A stretch of DNA of 44,562 bases from Myxococcus sp. RHSTA-1-4 (lineage in GTDB: Bacteria; Myxococcota; Myxococcia; Myxococcales; Myxococcaceae). Within the stretch, counting starts at the first letter, position 1. Each line of letters opens with the position of its first letter. A program made the translations under genes and the position numbers. The stretch covers positions 1-44,562 of the forward strand of contig NZ_JAIQDG010000057.1 of assembly GCF_020037125.1 (NCBI RefSeq), in the 5' to 3' direction. The notes under the pieces were generated by a model, which saw nothing but the letters and a program-made list of their open reading frames with translations, was not told the DNA's origin and searched no databases. Positions 36,742 through 44,562 of this stretch are shown here, piece after piece.

Positions 36742-37413
36742 TCAGTCGAGCACCTTCTCCAGGCTCTTCCCGCGCGCCACCTGGCGGTCGATGACGTTGC
36801 TCGTGTGGTTGAGCAGGAGGCCGAACGTGGCATCCGCCCGGTACGTGTCCATGCCGTCCTCCACCAGCTCCAGCCCGTCCTCCTGGTCGTCAATGACACG
36901 CGAGATGAAGGCCCTGTCGAACTCCGCGCCTTGCTTCGCCCGCACCTCGTTCAGGTCCTCCTGGGCGTCGCCGACGTCCTCCTCCAGGCGCTTGTCCACG
37001 CCCTTCATGCGCGCCTCGTAGCCCTCCTGGATGCCGGCGCTGCCGGAGCCACCGACGCCCTCCTGCCCCTCCGGTATGGCCAGGTCGATGACCGCCACCT
37101 CCAGGGACTGCGTGTCGGCCCAGTTCCGCAAGTCATTCAGGTGCTTGCGGTGGTCGGCCACCAACTGCCTCGCGAAGCGGCGCACCTGCGGGTCCTGGGA
37201 GCGCTGGAGCGCCAGCTCACCCAGGGCAATCTGCTTGGCATCGAAGAGCACGAGCTGGCCCACGTACTGCTCCCGGTCCGCCGCGGCCTCGCCAATGCGG
37301 CGCTCCTGCTTCCGCGAGTCATCCGCGTGGGCGGAACAGCCCACCAGAAGGCCCACCACCAGTGCGGCCGTCAGCCCCGCCGCGCCAAGACCTCTCCCGA
37401 GGATTCCAGCCAT
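36742..37413 (-). CDS. DUF4142 lipoprotein
   Basis: 223 residues from ATG 37413 (GGAGG 5 nt upstream). Lipobox LLVGC at ~24-28. The remainder is a helical bundle of DUF4142 type: EQYVGQLVLFDAKQIALGEL, SQDPQVRRFARQLVADHRKH and FDRAFISRVIDDQEDGLELV, with the family's paired His/Asp helices of ferritin-like fold. Periplasmic, of unknown function; members are often stress-linked. Divergent from the sahR-like gene across 249 bp. Confidence 0.88.
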   Translation of the reverse strand: MAGILGRGLGAAGLTAALVVGLLVGCSAHADDSRKQERRIGEAAADREQYVGQLVLFDAKQIALGELALQRSQDPQVRRFARQLVADHRKHLNDLRNWADTQSLEVAVIDLAIPEGQEGVGGSGSAGIQEGYEARMKGVDKRLEEDVGDAQEDLNEVRAKQGAEFDRAFISRVIDDQEDGLELVEDGMDTYRADATFGLLLNHTSNVIDRQVARGKSLEKVLD

Positions 37414-37620
37414 GTGCACCTCCAGACGAAGCAATGCCCGAAGGTGGGAGCACGCCCGGAGGCACCGCAAATGGGCCACGCCTGTCCGGGCCTCCCCGTG
37501 GGGCGGGAGGTCCCATCGAGGGCTTCACATCGCTCGGCCGTCCGCCCGCCGCGCCAGGAAGGAGCCGGTGTCGCATCCCGCCCGTCCGGCATCTTCTCCT
37601 TGACCGGAGCCCGCCCCCTA

Positions 37621-37649
37621 TCAATACTCCATCCGGATTGACGGATTGA
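37621..37649. promoter_or_regulatory. Candidate operator upstream of the sahR-like gene
   Basis: TCAAT (37621-37625) and ATTGA (37637-37641) form an inverted repeat over an 11-bp spacer, and GGATTGA is repeated directly at 37635-37641 and 37643-37649. The site is 14-42 bp upstream of the ATG, suitable for autoregulation by the ArsR-type protein it precedes. Confidence 0.4.
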
Positions 37650-37662
37650 GTTTTCCCCACGC

Positions 37663-38607
37663 ATGAACACGGCGCCCGCCATACTCGGCTGGATGACGTC
37701 GCTCGCCGACCCGACCCGGGTGCGCCTGCTGCGCCTGGTGGAGCGTCACGAGCTGACGGTGGTGGAGCTGTGCGCGGTGCTGCAACTGCCCCAGTCCACG
37801 GTGAGCCGGCACCTGAAGGTGCTGGCGGACGACGGGTGGGTGGACTGGCGCCCCGAGGGCACCAGCCGCCTGTACCACATGGCGCTGGACGGGCTGCCTC
37901 CCGCGGCGCGGCGCCTGTGGATGCTGACGCGCGAGCAGATGTCCCAGGCCATCTCCGCGGAGCAGGACGACCAGCGGCTGGCCTCCGTGCTCGCCGAGCG
38001 GCAGAGCCGCAGCCAGGCCTTCTTCTCCAGCGCGGCGGGCAAGTGGGACAAGCTGCGCCGCGAGCTGTTCGGCGAGCGCTTCGACGTGCTCGGCCTGCTG
38101 GCCCTGCTGGACCCGGCGTGGCGCGTGGGAGACCTGGGCTGCGGCACGGGGCAGACGTCGGAGATGCTGTCGCCGTACGTGCGGCGCGTCATCGCCGTGG
38201 AGTCCTCCGCGGCCATGTTCAAGGCGGCGAAGGCCCGGCTGGGGAGCCTCCCCAACGTCGAGCTGCACCGCGGGGATTTGCACTCGCTGCCGCTGGATGA
38301 CGGGGCGCTGGACGTGGCGCTGCTGCACCTGGTGCTGCACCACGTGGCGGAGCCGGCGGCCGTGCTGGCTCAGGCCGCGCGGGCGCTGGCGCCGGGCGGG
38401 CGCGTCCTCATCATCGACATGCAGCGGCATGAGCGCCGCGAGTACCAACAACAGATGGGACACGTCTGGCTGGGCTTCGAGCCGGAGCAGCTCACCGGCT
38501 GGCTCACCGGCGCGGGCTTCACGGACGTCCGCATCCACCACCTGCCCGCGGACCCCGCGGCCAAGGGCCCCGCGCTGCTGTCCGCCGTGGCGGTCCGCGA
38601 GAAGTGA
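37663..38607 (+). CDS. ArsR-family regulator fused to a SAM-dependent methyltransferase fold (SahR-like)
   Basis: 314 residues. Residues 8-85 are an ArsR winged helix (LADPTRVRLLRLVERHELTV; LPQSTVSRHLKVLADDGWV). Residues ~125-310 are a class I methyltransferase fold: motif I VGDLGCGTGQTSEML, acidic motif VIAVESSAAM, NVELHRGDLHSLPL, and post-motif ARALAPGGRVLIIDMQ. This architecture matches SahR, the regulator that senses S-adenosylhomocysteine and represses SAM-cycle genes. It is followed after 40 bp by ahcY. The sequence before the ATG (TTTTCCCCACGC) has no Shine-Dalgarno, so the mRNA may be leaderless or weakly translated. A true methyltransferase role is the alternative. Confidence 0.88.
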   Translation: MNTAPAILGWMTSLADPTRVRLLRLVERHELTVVELCAVLQLPQSTVSRHLKVLADDGWVDWRPEGTSRLYHMALDGLPPAARRLWMLTREQMSQAISAEQDDQRLASVLAERQSRSQAFFSSAAGKWDKLRRELFGERFDVLGLLALLDPAWRVGDLGCGTGQTSEMLSPYVRRVIAVESSAAMFKAAKARLGSLPNVELHRGDLHSLPLDDGALDVALLHLVLHHVAEPAAVLAQAARALAPGGRVLIIDMQRHERREYQQQMGHVWLGFEPEQLTGWLTGAGFTDVRIHHLPADPAAKGPALLSAVAVREK

Positions 38608-38647
38608 AGAAGCACCTCCAACCCGCAGCTTTCAACCGGAGTCGATG

Positions 38648-40126
<1,479 letters not shown>

Positions 40127-40144
40127 GAGCGCGGTGAGATGACA

Positions 40145-40185
40145 GGCCCGGGTCGCCGTGCTTCGGCGGCCCGGGCCTTCTTGTT
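40145..40185 (+). terminator. Rho-independent terminator of the sahR-ahcY operon
   Basis: Stem GGCCCGGG/CCCGGGCC continued by CGCCG/CGGCG across one mismatch, loop TGCTT, then TTCTTGTT. Placed 18 bp after the ahcY stop. Confidence 0.88.
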
Positions 40186-40288
40186 CGCGCCATCTCACGG
40201 AAGCGCGGCGAGCCGCTGCCGCTGCCGCACGGGCAACCGGTTTTCCGCGAAGCCTTCGGTGTCATATGAGGGGATGCCTCAGGGGGCC

Positions 40289-40645
40289 ATGGACAGGATT
40301 GCGTTCTACGGGACCCTCGAGACGGGCGACTCCGAGGCGGTCTCCCGCCTGCTGCGGGACTGGCTGCGGACCGAGCGGCTCGACATGAAGGTCGGGCGCG
40401 TGGGCGTGGAAATCGTCCACGAGGTGGAGGGCTTCTACCTCTACTGCCACGAGACGGGCTCGCAGCCCGGCATGGCGCCCTTCTATCTCCTGGAGGGCCA
40501 CCTGGATGGCACGCTCGACACGGCGAGCGCGCGGCTGAAGGAGCTGGCGCGGCTGTGCGCGGAGCGGAGCATCGGCCGCAGCCTCGAGTACGTCCAGGTG
40601 AACGAGGACGGAGACGAGCTGAGCGAGCAGTTCACCGTCAGCTGA
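40289..40645 (+). CDS. Small conserved protein of unknown function
   Basis: 118 residues from ATG 40289 (AGGGGG close upstream); the ATG at 40274 and a GTG at 40259 are alternatives. Predicted alpha/beta: MDRIAFYGTLETGDSEAVSR, VGVEIVHEVEGFYLYCHETG, PFYLLEGHLDGTLDTASARL, SLEYVQVNEDGDEL. The even pattern of strands and absence of a signal peptide suggest a small cytoplasmic domain protein. It looks intact and codon usage is native. No family is recognised; the 66-bp repeat starts immediately after its stop. Confidence 0.75.
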   Translation: MDRIAFYGTLETGDSEAVSRLLRDWLRTERLDMKVGRVGVEIVHEVEGFYLYCHETGSQPGMAPFYLLEGHLDGTLDTASARLKELARLCAERSIGRSLEYVQVNEDGDELSEQFTVS

Positions 40646-40646
40646 C

Positions 40647-40735
40647 GCATAGAGGGATGGGGGCCCTGTTGAGGGGGAGGGAGGGTGCAGCGGGGCCGAG
40701 GGGGGCCGCTGACGGGGCCGCCCGCGCGATGCTCC
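40647..40735 (+). repeat. Dispersed 66-bp direct repeat, copy 1 with leading GCATAGAGGGATG
   Basis: 40670-40735 matches 44061-44126 at 64 of 66 positions; the first 55 bp are identical (beginning TGAGGGGGAGGGAGGGTGCA). Both copies are preceded by GCATA(A)GAGGGATG. Similarity ends abruptly after GATGCTCCC. Confidence 0.9.
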
Positions 40736-41485
40736 CGGCCGGTGGACAGGCCGCTTGAGCCCCCTTGGGGGACACGCCTGCCCAGGCCGCGCTCCCTTCA
40801 GGTGCGTGGCAGCGGCCGCCGGCCTGTTGGCTGTCTTGAGCCTCGCGCTGGTGCTCGGCGAGCGTCTCCGGGGAGAGCACGCACACGGCGGTGAGGGCTG
40901 GCGCCGCGGCGCAGAGGGACGCGGCGGTGCGGAGCGCGCGGAAGTCGGAAGGGCCGCCCCGCACGCGCAAGGCCGGTGCGCGGTCGAGGGGAACAATGGA
41001 TAGCAGCGCCTGGAGCGCCGCGAGCGGGTCTTCCTGGATGACCTCGCTCACCGTCGCGGGAAGGGCTCCGGGCGAGGACGGGCAGGGGGTTCCAGGAGGC
41101 GGCGGCTCAGCTCCCAGGTGGCGGAGCCGGCGTGGGGCGGCGTCAGGCCCTCCAGGAGGGCGCGGCGCTCGTGGAGCGTCTTGCCCCGGAAGAGCAGCTC
41201 GCGCCGGTGGCCCGTGGGCTGGGAGAGGACGACGAAGGCCTCCGCGTCGGCCGTCAAATCCCGCTCGCGGGCGAGCGCCGTGGCCCACGCGGAGACCATG
41301 GCCCGGGCGTCATCGTCCTCCGCCACGACGACGCTCAGCCCGTGGCGGTGGACCCACTCGGTCCACAGGGCGAGCGCGCGCTCCGGAGGGCCGACGAGGG
41401 TGCTCAGCGTGGGAATGCCTTCCGCGCGCCGCCGCGCATGGCGGTCCAGCGAGTCGAGCAGCGCGTCATCCACCGGCGGCAGCAA
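40736..41485 (-). pseudogene. Frameshifted and truncated gene of unknown function
   Basis: The minus strand opens at 41485 with MLPPVDDALLDSLDRHARRR and reads a well-formed Ala/Arg/Leu-rich protein (VGPPERALALWTEWVHRHGL; VVVAEDDDARAMVSAWATAL) for 145 residues. It stops prematurely at 41048, while coding continues in another frame (ATVSEVIQEDPLAALQALLS; LRVRGGPSDFRALRTAASLC; AVCVLSPETLAEHQREAQD) until it dissolves at the repeat. One indel near 41050-41065 explains the break. The start of 'LSTLVGPPERAL' recalls P-loop neighbourhoods, but no Walker motif is present. Confidence 0.6.
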
Positions 41486-41682
41486 GCAATCCCCCCCACG
41501 CCGCGTGGCGGAGACCCGCCACGCTGGGGAGGAAGCCTGCGCCTCTTCCGGTGTCGTGGCAAGTCAGGGGGGGATGGGGTGTCGAGCGACCTACCACCGC
41601 ATGGGTATGGCCGAGTGTCTGTCTTTGAGTGCTTCCAAGCCGTGGGCCTTGCAATCGCACTCAGGCTCACTCACGACCCGAA

Positions 41683-41709
41683 CCCCCGCGCCGTGCTCGT
41701 GCGCGGGGG
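41683..41709 (-). terminator. Hairpin behind the large leaderless protein gene
   Basis: Perfect 9-bp stem CCCCCGCGC/GCGCGGGGG with a 9-nt loop, 12 bp past the stop at 41722 on the minus strand; followed on that strand by TTCGGGTC. Confidence 0.6.
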
Positions 41710-41721
41710 CGGGGCCCTCAC

Positions 41722-43560
41722 TCAGCGCTGGGCGGGGAACCCACTCAGGATGCGCGAGGCCTGCTGCCACAGCACCTTGAGCTCCGCGTCGGTGTTCTTG
41801 TCGTTGGCCGCGGAGTCGAAGAACTGCTTCAGCCCTTCGCGGTTCTGGGCCGGGTTGTTCCGGAGCGTCCGGAAGAAGGGCTCGAGCGCGCGGTCCGCCT
41901 TGTCTCCATACCGGGAGCTGGCTTCCGTGATGACTCCATCCAGCAGCTGGTGGAGCTGGTCACCGTTCAGCCCGCCGCTCTTTGCCAGCTTCTCGACGGC
42001 GGGGATGGGCTCGGGGTCCAGCCCGATGCTGCCGTTCGTGAGCTCGGGATACTTTCGCATGAGGTTCTGGAGCTGGTCCGGCGTCAGCCCCAGCTTCCCC
42101 GTGAGGAGGTCGATGCGGTCACCGCCCGCGTCCATCAGGGCGTCCTGGAGCTTGCCCTTGATGCCAATCTGGTCCAGCAGGCTCCGGCGCTCGTTGTCGA
42201 GTCCCTTCTCCTCGATGACGTTGCCCAGCAGCTCTCCGACCGCGCTGATGCCGGCGCCGATGCCGCTGGCGACGGCGCCCGGCACCTGGCCTCCCGGGAA
42301 CGAGCCCAGCGCGCCGCCGAGGACACCGATGGCATCACCGAAAAGGGCCACGGCGTAGCCGGGGTTGCCGGTCTCCTTCGCCTTCTGGGTGTTGACGGCC
42401 AGGGACGCGGCGCTGGCGACGGCCCCGAGCCCCGGGGCGAACCTCAGCGCGAAGTCCGCGGCACTCAGCGCCTTGCCTCCATGGCGGAGGGCCAGCCCGT
42501 TCTCGGCGTTGCGGCCCAGGTCCACCAGGCTCTGCGTGGCGCCCGCCACGAACTCCAGGGTCCCCTTGCCCGCGCCGGCGAACTCCTTCACGGCCTCCAC
42601 GTACTCGCCCTGGTTGGCCTTGGCCGCCCCGGTGTGCGCGCTGAACGCGATGAGGCCGGCGGTCAGCAGCTTCTGTCCGGCGCTCTGGTTGGCGAAGTCC
42701 TTCCCCAGTTCCTCGAAGAAGTCGTAGTTGCCGTTGGCGGCCTGCTCCATCGCCTTGAGTGCCATGGAGGCCTGCGCCGCGCCGTCCTTAGCGTCGAAGA
42801 GCGGCTTGCCAAAGTCGGCGAAGGTCTTGTCGAGCTGCTTGAGCTTCTCCACGTACGCGCTCATCGCGCTCTTCGGGTCCCCGTTGTTCTCCACCAGGAG
42901 ACGGGCGGCGAGCCCGTTGGCCGCGGGCTGGAGGACCTCCTTGTTGAAGTCCTTGAACTCGTTGAAGGCCCGTCCGACGGCCGGGTCCTTGAAGAGCTTC
43001 TCCACCACGTCCGCAGCCCGGGCGGACGCGGGGGAATTGGCCAGCGACTCGAGCGACTCGTAGAGCTCCTTGCGCGCCTGCGGGTCCTTGATGGCCGCCT
43101 GCCCCAGCGTGGCCTGGTTCTTCTCCAGCGACTCCGCGAGCGCCTGCGCCGCCTTGGCCTCCTCCGCATAGGCTTCCTTGTTCTCGGGCGCCTGCTGGAA
43201 CTTCTGGATGAACTGGGCCTTCTGCTTGTCATTGAGCGCCGGGCCGAAGTTCGCCAGGAGCTTCGACAGCCGCTCGTTCTTCGCCTGGGTGGTCTCGCGC
43301 GCCTTGTCGAGCCGGGCCTTCGCGCCCTGGACTTCCTTCCGGGCGCCCGCGGCGTTGGTGGCGGGCGCGGCGGCGGTGGGGCCCGACGCGGGCTCGAAGC
43401 GGCTCTGCCCCTGGTGGGCGCGCACGTCCGGGTGGTTGCTCGCGGCGGAGGGCGAGTCCTTCGGGGCAGGGGAGGTGGACTTCTTCTTCTGCTCGGGGGC
43501 CGGAGGGGGAGGAGTGGAAACGGTGTCACGGCGCCGGGTGATGTTGTCGATCGTGCCCAT
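41722..43560 (-). CDS. Large leaderless Ala/Gly-rich protein, candidate exported effector
   Basis: 612 residues; GGAGA precedes ATG 43560 by 6 nt. There is no signal peptide. Residues 1-~75 are disordered (RRRDTVSTPPPPAPEQKKKS; HQGQSRFEPASGP at 49-61). Residues ~75-330 are long helices rich in Ala/Lys/Glu/Gln, coiled-coil-like (ARKEVQGAKARLDKARETTQ). Residues ~330-430 contain Gly/Ala-rich hydrophobic segments with glycine-zipper spacing (ALFGDAIGVLGGALGSFPGG; PGAVASGIGAGISAVGELLG). The last ~170 residues are helical with EF-hand-length acidic loops but no clear EF signature (GLNGDQLHQLLDGVITEASS). No family is recognised. The layout (disordered head, coiled coil, membrane-active centre) resembles secreted translocators or pore-formers. 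The promoter probably lies in the A/T-richer 43580-43690. Confidence 0.82.
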   Translation of the reverse strand: MGTIDNITRRRDTVSTPPPPAPEQKKKSTSPAPKDSPSAASNHPDVRAHQGQSRFEPASGPTAAAPATNAAGARKEVQGAKARLDKARETTQAKNERLSKLLANFGPALNDKQKAQFIQKFQQAPENKEAYAEEAKAAQALAESLEKNQATLGQAAIKDPQARKELYESLESLANSPASARAADVVEKLFKDPAVGRAFNEFKDFNKEVLQPAANGLAARLLVENNGDPKSAMSAYVEKLKQLDKTFADFGKPLFDAKDGAAQASMALKAMEQAANGNYDFFEELGKDFANQSAGQKLLTAGLIAFSAHTGAAKANQGEYVEAVKEFAGAGKGTLEFVAGATQSLVDLGRNAENGLALRHGGKALSAADFALRFAPGLGAVASAASLAVNTQKAKETGNPGYAVALFGDAIGVLGGALGSFPGGQVPGAVASGIGAGISAVGELLGNVIEEKGLDNERRSLLDQIGIKGKLQDALMDAGGDRIDLLTGKLGLTPDQLQNLMRKYPELTNGSIGLDPEPIPAVEKLAKSGGLNGDQLHQLLDGVITEASSRYGDKADRALEPFFRTLRNNPAQNREGLKQFFDSAANDKNTDAELKVLWQQASRILSGFPAQR

Positions 43561-43702
43561 GATGGTTCTCCGCAGGGGAATTGGCGGGAAAACACCCACC
43601 TATGCATGAATTATCCGACGTCGACCCGAGAAGTTGCCTACAGACAACTCCTTTGTGGATGTTTGTAGTTTGGTGTGCGCTTTGTGGGAAATCAGGGATT
43701 TG

Positions 43703-44050
43703 TCAGGAGCAGCGGAGTCCCAGCGCCTTGCGCAGCACCGGCAGCCGTGCCAGGGGCACCGCGCCGAAGACGAAGCGGTCCGGGCGGACCACCGTCACGT
43801 CCACGCCGTGTCGGGTGAACCACTCCGCCAGCCTGCCGGTGTGGTCCTCCACCGCGTCGGAGTCCGTGCTCCGCATCCCCGCGGGGAGGAGGGTGAGGGC
43901 CCTTCCTCCCAGCGCCTCCGCGAGCTCTTGCGCGGCCTCCACCGCCGGGCCGCCCTGTCTGCTCAGCACGGCGAAGCCGGGGCCCAGAGCGTCGTCCAGC
44001 AGCCGCTCCTCCCCGGACGCGAGCCGTACCCGCGGCTGCGGGAAGAGCAT
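43703..44050 (-). pseudogene. C-terminal remnant of an MhpA-type FAD monooxygenase
   Basis: 115 residues resembling only the thioredoxin-like tail of 3-(3-hydroxyphenyl)propionate/phenol hydroxylases: LFPQPRVRLASGEERLLDDA, LGPGFAVLSR, and WFTRHGVDVTVVRPDRFVFG at the end. The ~400-residue FAD-binding part that should precede it is absent; the frame begins exactly where repeat copy 2 (from 44047) starts. It therefore looks like a gene cut by the event that placed the repeat. Unlikely to be functional. Confidence 0.75.
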
Positions 44051-44126
44051 AAGAGGGATGTGAGGGGGAGGGAGGGTGCAGCGGGGCCGAGGGGGGCCGC
44101 TGACGGGGCCGCCCGAGTGATGCTCC
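44047..44126 (+). repeat. Dispersed 66-bp direct repeat, copy 2 with leading GCATAAGAGGGATG
   Basis: Same orientation as copy 1, 3391 bp away. The 12-bp GGGGCCCTGTTG-like stretch between leader and core in copy 1 is missing here. Confidence 0.9.
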
Positions 44127-44206
44127 CACGAGCAGCTCGATGCTCCGACGCGCGCCCTCGTCCCGCTCCAGCGCTTCTACTGGCCCGTCCGGTAGCCCTC
44201 CCGGGC

Positions 44207-44562
44207 CTATGGGGCTTCTTCAACGCGGCCCGCTGGACTCGAAGTGGGCGGGCGCGCCGGGGGGTAGGCGGGCGAGTAACACACGCCCTTGTACACGTAG
44301 GTGTCCTCGCCACAGTCCTTCAGCTCCAATGCCGTCTTGATCCAGCACCCACCATTGATGGGAACCTGGGACCGGGGGCAGCGGCCCGTGGCATCCGGAC
44401 GCCTTTGTCCCGGCAAGGGCCGGGGTGGCACTTCTGCGGAGAGGGGCGACCCTACGGAGGGCGCCCGGGTGAGCGGCACCTGTGTCGTCAGCACCGAGTC
44501 TCCGACCGCCACGGTGCCTCCATCCCGGGCCTCCTCGGGCGCCTCCGCGCGCACCGTCTCCG
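44207..44562 (-). CDS. C-terminal part of a myxobacterial Ser/Thr protein kinase (runs off the right edge)
   Basis: Partial; the frame is open to the window end. The visible ~117 residues are an acidic/Pro-rich linker (ARDGGTVAVGDSVLTTQV) and then a compact Cys-containing tail: PRSQVPINGGCWIKT, KDCGEDTYVYKGVCYSPAYP, PARPPTSSP. This NGGCW...C...YVYKGxCYxP...RPPTS tail is one I associate with membrane-anchored myxobacterial Ser/Thr kinases, where it would be extracytoplasmic. The kinase domain would lie outside the window. The identification rests on this tail only. Confidence 0.65.
   Translation of the reverse strand, partial: ETVRAEAPEEARDGGTVAVGDSVLTTQVPLTRAPSVGSPLSAEVPPRPLPGQRRPDATGRCPRSQVPINGGCWIKTALELKDCGEDTYVYKGVCYSPAYPPARPPTSSPAGRVEEAP

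Noticed and set aside
43703..44050. Intact small thioredoxin-like protein
   Set aside because: It begins inside the end of an MhpA-type hydroxylase with no ribosome binding site, directly at the repeat, so a truncated remnant is the better reading.

Overview
The window is very GC-rich, and its genes use G/C almost exclusively at third codon positions. The gene types point to a predatory myxobacterium of the Myxococcaceae (Myxococcus, Pyxidicoccus or Corallococcus type): a Ser/Thr kinase fused to a PilZ-like domain, the Cys-rich tail of another Ser/Thr kinase, a multi-PAS histidine kinase, a sigma-54 activator, many lipoproteins with Cys-rich or low-complexity tails, tandem ExbD genes and several secreted hydrolases. 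This is inference from gene content; there is no rRNA in the window to confirm it. I saw no tRNA, rRNA, CRISPR array, intact insertion sequence or prophage.

Layout. 1-5.1 kb: a fragment running in from the left edge, gluconokinase (-), a SWIM zinc-finger/ATP-dependent DNA ligase (+), a kinase-PilZ protein (+) and a Cys-rich lipoprotein (+). 5.1-11.0 kb (-): an NTF2-like secreted protein, a secreted neutral ceramidase, a PAS-GAF-PAS histidine kinase and a hexapeptide acyltransferase. 11.2-13.6 kb: DUF488 protein (+) and a histone-deacetylase-like protein (-), convergent. 13.7-18.2 kb is accessory: a leaderless collagen-like protein, a shortened metzincin lipoprotein, a gene broken by several frameshifts, and an overlapping pair of secreted proteins of which the second has HExxH. 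18.5-24.5 kb looks foreign: an SGNH hydrolase, a small Cys protein and a 1599-residue Sec-exported RHS protein with a compositionally distinct tip. 24.6-31.8 kb: two ExbD genes, a small membrane protein, succinate-semialdehyde dehydrogenase, a membrane/coiled-coil protein and a sigma-54 activator with an N-terminal HTH. 32.3-37.4 kb: heme A synthase, a two-gene osmoprotectant ABC transporter with a lipoprotein upstream, and a DUF4142 lipoprotein. 37.6-40.2 kb: an ArsR-methyltransferase regulator (SahR-like) followed by S-adenosylhomocysteinase and a strong terminator. 40.2-44.6 kb: a small conserved protein, then a segment bounded by two direct copies of a 66-bp repeat and holding a frameshifted gene, a large leaderless Ala/Gly-rich protein and an MhpA C-terminal remnant; the tail of a Ser/Thr kinase runs off the right edge.

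The most coherent physiological unit is the SAM-cycle pair (sahR-like and ahcY). The most unusual material is the two signal-peptide-less proteins with disordered N-termini (13.9-15.1 and 41.7-43.6 kb), the direct repeats around the second of them, the RHS tip, and the ceramidase whose nucleophile position is Thr instead of Ser.
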